Below, one piece after another: positions 16,743-24,822 of a stretch of 64,000 nucleotides of DNA. The notes under the pieces were generated by a model that was given only the letters and a program-made list of their open reading frames with translations, ran no database searches and was not told where the DNA came from. Position numbers and translations under genes: made by a program. Origin of the DNA: Hyphomicrobiaceae bacterium UBA7697 (GTDB lineage Bacteria; Pseudomonadota; Alphaproteobacteria; Rhizobiales; Methyloligellaceae); NCBI GenBank assembly GCA_002482645.1, contig DLGJ01000005.1, positions 146,730 to 210,729 on the forward strand. The letters run 5' to 3'. Numbering within the stretch: the first letter of the stretch is position 1; each line of letters opens with the position of its first letter.

Positions 16743-16790
16743 CGGATTTGACGGCAAGAGGGTGCGCACGCCCCTTTCAGAGAGACGCAA

Positions 16791-17411
16791 TTGAGCCAAT
16801 CCCAGACCGTCGAACTCTACAAAGACGATTTGCCGCCGGGCCGGTTCGCGGCCAAGTCGATCGCGGTCGACACGGAAACGCTCGGCCTCAATCCTCATCG
16901 CGATCGCCTTTGCCTCGTGCAGCTGTCCGGCGGGGACGGCACGGCGGCCCTGGTTCAGGTCGACCGCGAGGGCGAGGCGCCGGAGCTCAAGCGCCTTCTC
17001 GCCGACGAGAGCGTGCTCAAGATTTTTCATTACGCCCGTTTCGATGTGGCCGTTCTCAAGCACTATCTCGGCGTGAACACGGCACCGGTCTATTGTACCA
17101 AGATCGCTTCGAAGCTGGCACGCACCTACACGGACCGGCATGGTCTGAAGGACCTTTGCCGGGAGCTTCTCGGCATCGAGCTGTCCAAGCAGCAGCAATC
17201 CTCCGATTGGGGGGCCGCCGAGTTGAGCGCCGACCAGCGCAACTATGCGGCGAGCGATGTGCTATATTTGCACGCCCTCAAAGAGCGGCTCGACGGGATG
17301 CTCGAGCGGGAAGGGCGCGAGCATCTGGCGCGCGCCTGCTTCTCGTTCCTGCCCACCCGCGCGGAACTCGATCTCGAGGGCTGGGCCGATATGGACATTT
17401 TTGCCCATTGA
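16791..17411 (+). CDS. RNase D-like 3'-5' exonuclease
   Basis: A 206-residue protein made of the DEDDy exonuclease domain alone: VDTETLGL (motif I), FHYARFDVAVL (motif II) and NYAASDVLYL (motif III). Ribonuclease D proteins of about 380 residues carry an extra HRDC domain, absent here. This short form is common in alphaproteobacteria. It probably trims tRNA or other RNA 3' ends. The start is a TTG at 16791 preceded by an AGAGAGACG ribosome-binding site. It lies 80 bases after tRNA-Leu. The end of the gene is tandemly repeated (17400-17426). Confidence 0.88.
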   Translation: MSQSQTVELYKDDLPPGRFAAKSIAVDTETLGLNPHRDRLCLVQLSGGDGTAALVQVDREGEAPELKRLLADESVLKIFHYARFDVAVLKHYLGVNTAPVYCTKIASKLARTYTDRHGLKDLCRELLGIELSKQQQSSDWGAAELSADQRNYAASDVLYLHALKERLDGMLEREGREHLARACFSFLPTRAELDLEGWADMDIFAH

Positions 17412-17426
17412 GATTTGCCCATTGAG
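17400..17426. repeat. tandem duplication spanning the exonuclease stop codon
   Basis: TTTGCCCATTGAG occurs at 17400-17412 and again at 17414-17426 with a period of 14 bases. The first copy holds the last two codons and the TGA stop of the exonuclease gene. It is the second such stop-codon duplication in this window. Confidence 0.9.
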
Positions 17427-17565
17427 GCTGGGGAAGGACCGAAGGTTCGCGGTCGCAATCTGATCAAAGTCCTGCGGCTAGCTAGTCCGGACCCCGGTTG
17501 GCGCAAGGGTGCGCGGAGCCGGGGCCGCGGCAAGTGGCGCGGGCCCACGGCAAGTGGCGAATGTG

Positions 17566-18336
17566 ATGGCAATTGAGGCGAATCTCGCAGGCGCGCGCGC
17601 GGCCCACCGCGTCCGGACGCCCGAGGAGCGCGCCCGCGCGTTCCGCAGCGCCAAGCGCCATAGCTGGCTGGTCCGCATCCTCCGGAAGGTCCTTCCGGTC
17701 GTGGCCGTGCTGGTCCTTGCGGCATATTTCGTCTCGACGCGCATGAACGTCCATGTCGGAGGAATAGCGGCCAGTATCGACGGGATGGAAATCGCCAACG
17801 GGGCGTTGCGGATGCTCAATCCCACCTTGAAGGGCAAGGACGAGGAGAACGGCGATTACGTCATCAAGGCCGACTACGCGGACCAGGACGTCGCCAATCC
17901 GAACCTCATCGACCTCAACACGATCAAAGCCGACGTGAACAATTCGTCGGCGGGCACTTGGTCCAAGATGCGGGCCGTGCGCGGCAAATTCGACAGTAAG
18001 GCGGAACGGCTCATCCTCAAGGACCACATCACGTTCGAGACGAGCACCGGGGTGACCGGCGAGCTTTCCTACGCGACGCTCGACATGAAGAAGCAGATCC
18101 TGCGGTCCCACAACCCAGTCAAGCTGGACCTCCCCAACGGAACCGTCCGGTCGAACGCGATGACCTTGCGGTCCGGCGAGAACACGATCGTCTTCCGCGG
18201 CGGGGTGAAGGTTCATCTTGACCCCCAGAAGGGCAAGGACCAGGGGGCGGCCGTGCAGGCGCCGCCGGCCGCCGCCTCTCCACAGGCGGCCGCGCCGGTT
18301 GCCGAAGGCGCGGCTCAACCGGGAGCGCTGCAATGA
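17566..18336 (+). CDS. lptC: LPS export ABC transporter periplasmic protein LptC
   Basis: LptC is a bitopic inner-membrane protein that passes lipopolysaccharide from LptB2FG to LptA. The 256-residue product has a basic cytoplasmic start, one membrane helix (about 48-66, ILRKVLPVVAVLVLAAYFV) and a periplasmic LptC/OstA-like beta domain, then an Ala/Pro/Gln-rich tail. It is longer than E. coli LptC, as usual in alphaproteobacteria. The ATG at 17566 is preferred over a GTG at 17509 because it gives a normal short cytoplasmic segment. It overlaps lptA by four bases (ATGA). Confidence 0.9.
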   Translation: MAIEANLAGARAAHRVRTPEERARAFRSAKRHSWLVRILRKVLPVVAVLVLAAYFVSTRMNVHVGGIAASIDGMEIANGALRMLNPTLKGKDEENGDYVIKADYADQDVANPNLIDLNTIKADVNNSSAGTWSKMRAVRGKFDSKAERLILKDHITFETSTGVTGELSYATLDMKKQILRSHNPVKLDLPNGTVRSNAMTLRSGENTIVFRGGVKVHLDPQKGKDQGAAVQAPPAAASPQAAAPVAEGAAQPGALQ

Positions 18337-19106
18337 GGCTTCGGAGCCTCTTCGTCTCGGTTCTCGGGGCCGCCGCCGGCTTGAGCGTGCTGGGCGCGGT
18401 GCTGCCGCTGAACGTGTCCGCCGAGGAGGTTCGCAACGCGTTCGGCACGATATCCAAAGACTCCGGCAAGCCGATCGACATCGAGTCCGATACGCTCACC
18501 GTCTACGACGAGAAGAAACTCGCGGTGTTCCGAGGCCGTGTGAAGGCGGTGCAGGGGGAGACGATGCTCCGCGCCGCGCAGCTTGACGTTCACTATGTGG
18601 GAGGCGCCAACAAGCTCACGGGACGCCCGGACCCGAAGCAGGAGGCCGCGCAAACGAATGCGGAAGCCGGTGCGGGACAGGACGCCGGAGGCCAGGCGCA
18701 GATCGAGAAGATCGTCGCGCGCGGGAATGTGATCGTCGACGGCGAGGAAAATCAAACCACGACGAGCGACGAACTGGTCTACGACGTTGCCGCTCAGAAG
18801 GTGACCGTGACCGGCAACGTGGTGATCAACACCGACGAAGATCAGACGACGACCAGCGATTGGGCGATCTACGACGTGGCCGGGCAGACGGCTGTTGTCG
18901 GAGGCAATGTGGTCTTATCTCAAGGGGAGAACGTGCTAAAGGGAGACCGGCTCCACGTTAACCTCGCAACGGGCGAGAGCCGGTTCGAGAACACCGGAAC
19001 GACGCCGGATGGCAGCAGGCGGATTCGCGCCCTGTTGTTGCCGAAGGACGACGACGGGAAACCGGGCAAGGGCAAGAAAAAGAACGACGCCGCGCAGTCC
19101 CCGTAG
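18333..19106 (+). CDS. lptA: LptA/OstA family LPS transport protein
   Basis: A 257-residue exported protein: signal peptide (about 1-30, LGAAAGLSVLGAVLPLNVSA), then an OstA/LptA beta-jellyroll with repeating strands such as SDTLTVYDEKKLAVFRGRV, TTSDELVYDVAAQKVTVTGN and TTSDWAIYDVAGQTAVVGGN. LptA forms the periplasmic bridge that carries LPS to the outer membrane. A Gln/Ala-rich insertion (about residues 92-125) interrupts the domain, and the C-terminus is Lys/Asp rich. Order lptC-lptA-lptB is standard. Confidence 0.92.
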   Translation: MRLRSLFVSVLGAAAGLSVLGAVLPLNVSAEEVRNAFGTISKDSGKPIDIESDTLTVYDEKKLAVFRGRVKAVQGETMLRAAQLDVHYVGGANKLTGRPDPKQEAAQTNAEAGAGQDAGGQAQIEKIVARGNVIVDGEENQTTTSDELVYDVAAQKVTVTGNVVINTDEDQTTTSDWAIYDVAGQTAVVGGNVVLSQGENVLKGDRLHVNLATGESRFENTGTTPDGSRRIRALLLPKDDDGKPGKGKKKNDAAQSP

Positions 19107-19271
19107 CCGGATCGGTAAGCTCAATGGACGGAGCAGGGTGTGTCCATGTGCCGGGCAACCTTTAGACGGCAGAGATCGCGGATTTTCTGCGGTGCTGATT
19201 TCTGTAGGATTTAGCGAGTGCTTTAGCCGATATTAACGGGCGCTCGCTTTAACCGAAGGGTGATAAGACCT

Positions 19272-20315
19272 GTGGGCAAAGTGTTCTCGATTCCGGGACA
19301 AGGGGCCGTCGCCGCTCCGCAAGATGCGCTTGCAGGGCAGCATCCCCCGTACGCGCCTCAAGCCCAGCACGCGCCTCAAGGCCAGCGTGTCCCGCCGGGT
19401 CAGCACGCGCCGCCGCAACAGCGCGCGCCGCAAGCCCCGCCAAGCCCGCAAGCTCCGCCGAATCTGCAAGTCCCAACAATGCGGACCGGTCAACCCGTTC
19501 CGCAGCGTCCTCCGGCGGCTCCGCCGCCAGGGCAGCAGCAACAGGCCGAACGGCCTCATGAGAGCGGCCCTCACACCTTGCACGACCCTGGCGAGGGGTG
19601 GCTCACGATCCGCTCGATCGTCAAGAGCTTCAAGAAGCGGACGGTGGTACGCGGCGTCAGTCTTGACGTGCGGCGCGGCGAGGCCGTGGGTCTCTTGGGT
19701 CCGAACGGCGCCGGTAAGACGACGACGTTCTACATGATAACGGGCCTCATTCCCGCCGACGAAGGATCGATCAAGATCGACGGCCAGGATGTCACGCGGC
19801 TGCCGATGTACCGGCGCGCGCGGCTTGGCATCGGCTACCTCCCGCAGGAGGCCTCGATCTTCCGTGGACTGACGGTCGAGGAGAACATTCTGGCGGTTCT
19901 CGAAACGGTGGAGCCCAACAAGAAGGCGCGCATGGAACAGCTGGACTCCTTGCTGGAAGAATTCCGGATCACCCGGCTCAGGAAATCGCCCTCCATGCGT
20001 CTGTCCGGCGGCGAGCGCCGGCGCGTCGAGATCGCGCGCGCTCTCGCGACCCGCCCGTCCTACATGCTGCTCGACGAACCGTTCGCCGGTATCGACCCGA
20101 TCGCCGTGAACGATATCCGTGCCCTTGTCCGCCACCTGACTCAGCGCGGTATCGGCGTTTTGATCACCGATCACAATGTCCGCGAGACTCTCGACCTCGT
20201 TGGCCGCGCCTATATTATCCATGACGGGACGGTTCTCACCCACGGCACGATGCACGAAATCGTCAACAACGAAGACGTGCGGCGCGTCTATCTGGGCGAC
20301 CAGTTCAAGATCTGA
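19272..20315 (+). CDS. lptB: LPS export ABC transporter ATPase LptB with Pro/Gln-rich N-terminal extension
   Basis: LptB powers LPS extraction from the inner membrane. The last 240 residues are a complete ABC ATPase: Walker A GPNGAGKTTT, Q-loop LPQEASIF, signature LSGGERRRVEIARAL, Walker B YMLLDEPFAGIDP and H-loop ITDHNV. They are preceded by about 105 residues made almost entirely of Pro, Gln and Ala, with repeated QHAP/PPGQ/APQ units. Normal LptB is about 240 residues, so the extension is unusual. The GTG at 19272 has GAAGGG 11 bases upstream, whereas a GTG at 19260 touches the ribosome-binding site. A start near the ATPase domain cannot be excluded. Confidence 0.9.
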   Translation: MGKVFSIPGQGAVAAPQDALAGQHPPYAPQAQHAPQGQRVPPGQHAPPQQRAPQAPPSPQAPPNLQVPTMRTGQPVPQRPPAAPPPGQQQQAERPHESGPHTLHDPGEGWLTIRSIVKSFKKRTVVRGVSLDVRRGEAVGLLGPNGAGKTTTFYMITGLIPADEGSIKIDGQDVTRLPMYRRARLGIGYLPQEASIFRGLTVEENILAVLETVEPNKKARMEQLDSLLEEFRITRLRKSPSMRLSGGERRRVEIARALATRPSYMLLDEPFAGIDPIAVNDIRALVRHLTQRGIGVLITDHNVRETLDLVGRAYIIHDGTVLTHGTMHEIVNNEDVRRVYLGDQFKI

Positions 20316-20341
20316 GTTTCCGATCGCAAGCGAGTTCGTAG

Positions 20342-21883
20342 ATGGCGATCAACGCAAAGCTCGAAATGCGCCAGACCCAGGGTCTGGTCATGACGCCTCA
20401 GTTGCAGCAGGCGATCAAATTGCTGCAACTGTCGAACATGGAGCTCACTGCGTTCGTCGAAGGCGAGCTCGAGCGCAATCCCTTGCTCGAACGGGCGGAG
20501 GGCGACGGTCCGGCCGACGGCGCCCCGGACGACCGCTCGTCCGATTCCGCCGATGTGAGTTCCGACGGCGCGTCCGAGCCGAGCGACGCCGACGACTGGG
20601 TCGATCTCGAATCGGGAGGCGACAGTAGCCGCACGGACGACATGGACGTGGACCCGGGGGACATGTTTCCGGACTCGGAGGATTTCGTTCCCGGTGCGGT
20701 GATGGACAGCGGCTGGAGCGGTTTGACGACGGCCTCACGAGCGCTGTCCGGCGATGGGGCCGATCTCGAATCCTACGTGGCCGAGGAGAAGACGTTGCGG
20801 CTCCATCTTTCGGAGCAACTCGCTCTGGCGTTTCCCGACCCCGTGCGGCGCATGATCGGTCAGCACATTATCGATATGACGGACGAGACCGGGTATCTTC
20901 GCGGCGATTTGGAAGGCCTCGCAACGCAACTCGGCGCACCGCTCGAACTTGTCGAGGAAACGCTTGCCGCGATGCAGTGTTTCGATCCATGCGGCGTGTT
21001 CGCGCGCGACTTGCGGGAGTGTCTTACGCTTCAGCTGAAAGAGCAGGATCGTTGCGATCCGGCCATGGCCGCGTTGATCGACAATCTGCATCTCCTTGCG
21101 ACGCACGACGTCGCGGCGCTGAAGCGCGCGACGGGCGTTACGGACGAGGATCTGGCCGACATGGTCTCCGAGGTGAAGCGGCTCAATCCGAAGCCTGGCC
21201 TCGGATACGGCTCGGTACCAGCACAACCCATCGTTCCGGACGTGCTGCTGAGGTCGCTTCCCGACGGCAGCTATCACGTCGAGCTGAATTCGGACACGCT
21301 GCCGCGCGTTCTCGTCAACCAGACCTACTATGCGACGGTCACGAAGTCGCCGCTGGGCAAGCAGGACAAGAGCTATCTCGTCGACTGCCTGCAGACCGCG
21401 AACTGGCTCGTGAAAAGCCTCGATCAGCGGGCGCGTACGATCCTCAAAGTGTCGCAGGAAATCGTGCGTCAGCAGGATGCGTTCTTCACCTACGGTGTCC
21501 GGCACCTCCGTCCCCTCAACTTGAAAACCGTGGCGGATGCGATTTCGATGCACGAATCGACCGTGAGCCGCGTCACCGCCAACAAATACATGGCGACCAA
21601 TCGCGGCTTGTTCGAGCTGAAGTATTTTTTCACCTCCGCGATTCCCGCCACCGGCGAAGGCGATCTTCATTCGTCCGAAGCGGTGCGTCATCGCATCCGC
21701 GAAATGATCGACGCGGAAGCGGCCGGAGACGTCTTGTCCGACGACAAAATTGTCGAGCGTCTCAAGGAGGATGGGGTCGATATCGCGCGCCGCACCGTGG
21801 CGAAATATCGAGAGGCGCTGGGCATCCCGTCGTCGGTCCAGCGGCGGCGTCAGAAACGCATGGCGCTGGCGGTCAGTGCGTAG
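20342..21883 (+). CDS. rpoN: RNA polymerase sigma-54 factor
   Basis: Sigma-54 directs RNA polymerase to -24/-12 promoters that need an enhancer-binding activator. The 513-residue protein has the Gln/Leu-rich activator-responsive region I (TPQLQQAIKLLQLSNMEL), an acidic region II (about 55-130), the core-binding domain, a helix-turn-helix (MHESTVSRVTANKYM) and the RpoN box (ARRTVAKYRE). It follows lptB by 26 bases, the usual alphaproteobacterial order. Together with ptsN downstream it belongs to the nitrogen PTS regulatory set. Confidence 0.97.
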   Translation: MAINAKLEMRQTQGLVMTPQLQQAIKLLQLSNMELTAFVEGELERNPLLERAEGDGPADGAPDDRSSDSADVSSDGASEPSDADDWVDLESGGDSSRTDDMDVDPGDMFPDSEDFVPGAVMDSGWSGLTTASRALSGDGADLESYVAEEKTLRLHLSEQLALAFPDPVRRMIGQHIIDMTDETGYLRGDLEGLATQLGAPLELVEETLAAMQCFDPCGVFARDLRECLTLQLKEQDRCDPAMAALIDNLHLLATHDVAALKRATGVTDEDLADMVSEVKRLNPKPGLGYGSVPAQPIVPDVLLRSLPDGSYHVELNSDTLPRVLVNQTYYATVTKSPLGKQDKSYLVDCLQTANWLVKSLDQRARTILKVSQEIVRQQDAFFTYGVRHLRPLNLKTVADAISMHESTVSRVTANKYMATNRGLFELKYFFTSAIPATGEGDLHSSEAVRHRIREMIDAEAAGDVLSDDKIVERLKEDGVDIARRTVAKYREALGIPSSVQRRRQKRMALAVSA

Positions 21884-22300
21884 CCGTTCGCGATTTGGCG
21901 AAATGCCGGAGGTTTGGATTTGACACCCTCCGAACGGAGTACTAGCTTCCGGCCTCCGCTATCGAAGCCGCTCCGGACTGGGCCGGGACCTGGATGTCCC
22001 GCTGCTGGCTTCGTATTTTGCGGGAGGCGCGGCAGAGCAGCGCTGATCGGTGGAACATTGGCGGGCCGCCCACGGGAAATATCGGCACAGCAAGTTACCG
22101 GATAGACTTCTTCACAAGCGTTACGCGTTCGCGTTCAAATATGCGTTATGTAGTGTCGGCGAGAGTATCGCGGACGCCATTCCCCTTGAGCGGGAGAGAA
22201 ACTGCAGGCCCGCGCGTCTCCGTTGGAACGGTCGCGCAGCACAAATCGTTTGTTGATCCGAATGGAACGCGCTCCCGAAAGAGCGCCACGGGTAATCGAA
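21884..22300. other. 417-base gap between rpoN and ptsN; no hpf
   Basis: All three frames of both strands were read here and no protein resembling the ribosome hibernation factor Hpf, which normally sits at this place, was found. The gap holds a good promoter (21920-21948) and an AT-rich stretch near 22130-22150. No other gene is supported. Confidence 0.5.
21920..21948 (+). promoter_or_regulatory. sigma-70-type promoter between rpoN and ptsN
   Basis: A perfect TTGACA (21920-21925), a 17-base spacer and TAGCTT (21943-21948), a good match to alphaproteobacterial -10 elements. It would start a transcript with a leader of about 345 bases before ptsN. The spacer contains inverted CTCCG...CGGAG sequences. 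Confidence 0.5.
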
Positions 22301-22768
22301 ATGTCTCTAGCCGATCTGATCGCGCCCGAAGCGGTGCTCCCGTCGCTCGACGTAAACGACAAGAAGCAGCTTCTGGCCGAACTTTCCGCGCGCGCATCGG
22401 CGTTCTCCGGTCTTCAGGAACGGGAGATTTTCGACACGCTTCTGCAGCGCGAACGCCTCGGGTCCACCGCCCTTGGGCAGGGCGTCGCCATTCCGCACGG
22501 CAAGATGTCGGGTTTGAGCAAAATCGTCGGTCTGTTCGCTCGACTCGAGAAGCCGATAGACTTCGACGCGGCCGACGGAGATCCGGTGGACATCGTGGTG
22601 CTGTTGTTGGCGCCGGAGGGCGCGGGCGCGGACCATTTGAAGGCGCTTGCCCGTATCTCGCGGCTGTTGCGCGACCGGCCTGCCGTTCAAAAGCTCAAAA
22701 CGTCAAAGGATGTCGAGGCGCTTTACGCCGTTCTGACCCAGGACGAGGCGTCCTCGCACGCGGCCTAG
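22301..22768 (+). CDS. ptsN: PTS IIA-like nitrogen regulatory protein PtsN (EIIA-Ntr)
   Basis: The terminal phosphoacceptor of the nitrogen PTS. In proteobacteria it modulates potassium uptake, carbon/nitrogen balance and stress responses rather than sugar import. The 155-residue length from the ATG at 22301 is exactly typical, and the phosphorylated His is in GVAIPHGKM (His66). The frame is open further upstream, but MSLADLIAPEAVL is the normal N-terminus. HPr, EIIA-Man and HprK at 62.4-63.7 kb are other parts of the same regulatory network. Confidence 0.95.
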   Translation: MSLADLIAPEAVLPSLDVNDKKQLLAELSARASAFSGLQEREIFDTLLQRERLGSTALGQGVAIPHGKMSGLSKIVGLFARLEKPIDFDAADGDPVDIVVLLLAPEGAGADHLKALARISRLLRDRPAVQKLKTSKDVEALYAVLTQDEASSHAA

Positions 22769-22813
22769 CGCGTAAGGGCCGCGATGGCGGCGTGACGGAA
22801 CGTACGTACGAGG

Positions 22814-23080
22814 CTAGTGCACGCTTAGCGGAACGAGATCGTTCTCGAGGGCATTGGCGATTGCCGCGTTTCGGCTATCGGCAAGTGCGATCGGCGTTCC
22901 GTCCGCACTCAGCACGGCGAAGAGATCGATTCCTTGAGGAGCATCCTCGAGCGCCGGGAACAGCCGCTCGGCGGCGTCGGAATCGAGCTGCTTGATGTAG
23001 GCGACCTCACCTTCGCCCAAGAGCGCAAGCTCCTTGGGGCTCATCGTGATCTCCGCCTCGTCGTCTTCGTGTTCGGTCAT
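22814..23080 (-). CDS. DUF1150 family protein
   Basis: An 88-residue acidic protein (MTEHEDDEAEITMSPKELAL...GEGEVAYIKQLDS, then LFAVLSADGTPIALADSRNAAIANA). This sequence and the position directly after a small heat-shock gene match the DUF1150 family of Hyphomicrobiales, whose role is unknown. The gap after the hsp20 stop is 20 bases, so they form one operon. An upstream in-frame TTG would add five residues. It converges on ptsN. Confidence 0.85.
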   Translation of the reverse strand: MTEHEDDEAEITMSPKELALLGEGEVAYIKQLDSDAAERLFPALEDAPQGIDLFAVLSADGTPIALADSRNAAIANALENDLVPLSVH

Positions 23081-23100
23081 CAACGTTGCTTTCAAACAAA

Positions 23101-23514
23101 TCAGCTTGCGGACGTGATCCCGACCTTGCGGACGCGTTTCTCCCGGCTCGGCCTCTCGAGTTCTATGGCGAGGAGGCCGTTGTGTAACTCGGCTTTACGT
23201 ACTTCGACGCCGTTGACAAGGGCAAATGTCCTCTTGAAGCGGCGCGCGGCGATGCCGCGGTGCAGATAATCCTTGTTCTCGTCGTCCGGCTTCTCTCCGC
23301 GAATCTGCAGGACACCGCCCGTTATGCGTACGTCGAGCTCGCTACACGCGAAACCGGCGACGGCCAGCGTAATCCGCAACAATTCCGGGCGGTTCGAACC
23401 GGCGGGCAGAAGCTCGACGTTGTAAGGCGGATAACCGCCCTCGACCGGCTTGCACGACGATCCCTTTCGGGCACTTCCGAAACTAATCCAAAGGCTGCCG
23501 TCGAGTGGTGTCAT
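23101..23514 (-). CDS. small heat-shock protein, Hsp20 family
   Basis: A 137-residue alpha-crystallin-domain chaperone that holds unfolding proteins. The N-terminus is short (MTPLDGSLWISFGSARK), the alpha-crystallin domain spans about 25-125 (YPPYNVELLPAG, ITLAVAGFACSELDVRITGG, RGIAARRFKRTFALVNGVEV) and it ends with the GLLAIELERP strand. An I-x-I/V tail motif is only approximate (VGITSAS). Such HspH/IbpA-like genes are usually heat-induced; direct repeats in the upstream gap (23582-23631) may be involved. Confidence 0.92.
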   Translation of the reverse strand: MTPLDGSLWISFGSARKGSSCKPVEGGYPPYNVELLPAGSNRPELLRITLAVAGFACSELDVRITGGVLQIRGEKPDDENKDYLHRGIAARRFKRTFALVNGVEVRKAELHNGLLAIELERPSREKRVRKVGITSAS

Positions 23515-23581
23515 GTATTACCCGGCGCGGGTGCCTCTGGCTCCACACGGCGCGATGGCGCGCGAAGTTCTTCCGCGAAAT

Positions 23582-23631
23582 TCTTCCAAGTTACTTCCGA
23601 TCTTCCAACGATCTTACAAGTCACTTCCGAT
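23582..23631. repeat. 20-bp direct repeats, 30-bp period, upstream of hsp20
   Basis: TCTT(C/A)CAAGT(T/C)ACTTCCGAT occurs at 23582-23601 and 23612-23631, 18 of 20 bases identical and 30 bases apart (three helical turns). A shorter match (TCTTCCAA) lies between them at 23601-23608. The copies sit 70-120 bases before the hsp20 start, a position where a regulator or an RNA leader structure could act. Confidence 0.6.
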
Positions 23632-23742
23632 ATGGGAGCGTGTGAGCCGAAATCAAGCTGGGCCGTCACGGACTTAAGTGCCATTGGGACGCCTGGCCGG
23701 GCGAAAGCGGTCCCGCGGCGAGCAGATTGCCGCATGAGCATC

Positions 23743-23772
23743 TTGACGCACCTACCTAGTGATAGGTAGGAT
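23743..23772 (+). promoter_or_regulatory. promoter with embedded perfect inverted repeat (operator) before the relay operon
   Basis: TTGACG (23743-23748) and TAGGAT (23767-23772) are 18 bases apart. Between and partly over them lies a perfect 8-bp inverted repeat, CCTACCTA gtga TAGGTAGG (23751-23770). A repressor bound there would block RNA polymerase. The form matches operators of TetR-family repressors, and a TetR-type gene lies downstream at 25931. The pairing of the two is inference. Confidence 0.6.
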
Positions 23773-23780
23773 AGTGAGCC

Positions 23781-24788
23781 ATGCTGGACGATGGACATAA
23801 ACCGTCTGCGCCGTGCCCTATGCCGCGATGCTGCGGCTGCGGGGTTCACGCGCTGTCGCGCCGGAACGTCATCCGGGCGGCGCTTGCGATCGCCTCGGCG
23901 CCCTTGCTCCGCTACATGCCGGCGCATGCGGCCTCGGCCGACTTCAGCGAGGTGGCGCCCGGCGTGTTCGTCCATCAGGGCCGCTATGAGGTGCAGTCCG
24001 CGGAGAACGGTGGCGACATCGCCAATGCGAGCTTCGTCGTCGGGTCCGACGGTGTGGCTGTGATCGACACGTCGGGCAGCGCCAAGCTCGGGGCGGAGTT
24101 GCGCGATGCCATCCGCGCCGTCACCGACAAACCCATCAAATATGTCATCAACACGCATATGCATCCCGATCATGTCTTCGGGAATGCCGCCTTCAAGGAA
24201 GACAACCCCGAGTTCGTCGGTCACTACAAGCTGGCCCGGGCCCTCGGCACGCGGAAGGAGAGCTATCTCACCGCGAACGAAGAGATGATTGGCAAGGAGG
24301 CCTTCGCGGGAAGCGAGATCATCCTCCCGACGCGCGGCATCAAGGAGCCGACCAAGCTCGATCTCGGGGACCGCGAACTCCTGCTCGAACCGCAGCCGAC
24401 GGCCCACACGGATAACGATTTGATCGTGACGGATCTGAAGACGAACACGCTCTTTCTGGGCGATCTCCTCTTCTCCGTTCACGTGCCCACCATCGATGGC
24501 TCCATCAAGGGCTGGCTTGCGGTTCTCGATGAAATGGGCAAGCGCAAGGCCGCACGGGTCGTTCCCGGTCACGGCCCGAAGACGATGGAACTGCCGGGGG
24601 CCTTGGAGCCGGAGCATCGCTATCTCGCGGCGATCGCCGGCGATGTCCGGCGGCAAATCGCCGAAGGAAAGACTCTGGCGGAGGCGACCAAGTCGGCGGG
24701 CTTCTCGGAAAAAGATGCCTGGAAGCTGTTCGACCAGTACCATGTCCGCAACGTGACCGCGGCGTTCGCCGAACTCGAATGGGAATGA
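23781..24788 (+). CDS. quinoprotein-relay-type zinc metallohydrolase (MBL fold, SoxH-like)
   Basis: A 335-residue metallo-beta-lactamase-fold protein with the zinc motif THMHPDH (His126, His128, Asp130, His131), a later metal ligand in FLGDLLFS and His in VPGHGPKTM. A twin-arginine-like export signal (SRRNVIRAALAIASA, cleavage near AHAA about residue 51) is preceded by a Cys/Pro-rich stretch (CPMPRCCGCG). The family (quinoprotein relay system zinc metallohydrolase) accompanies PQQ-dependent dehydrogenases and a SoxYZ-like carrier, encoded 34 bases downstream here. The exact reaction is not established. The start is supported by AGGATAGTG before the ATG. Confidence 0.82.
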   Translation: MLDDGHKPSAPCPMPRCCGCGVHALSRRNVIRAALAIASAPLLRYMPAHAASADFSEVAPGVFVHQGRYEVQSAENGGDIANASFVVGSDGVAVIDTSGSAKLGAELRDAIRAVTDKPIKYVINTHMHPDHVFGNAAFKEDNPEFVGHYKLARALGTRKESYLTANEEMIGKEAFAGSEIILPTRGIKEPTKLDLGDRELLLEPQPTAHTDNDLIVTDLKTNTLFLGDLLFSVHVPTIDGSIKGWLAVLDEMGKRKAARVVPGHGPKTMELPGALEPEHRYLAAIAGDVRRQIAEGKTLAEATKSAGFSEKDAWKLFDQYHVRNVTAAFAELEWE

Positions 24789-24822
24789 CCCGGAAAGAAC
24801 CGGTGGGAGGAGCAAGGAAGCC

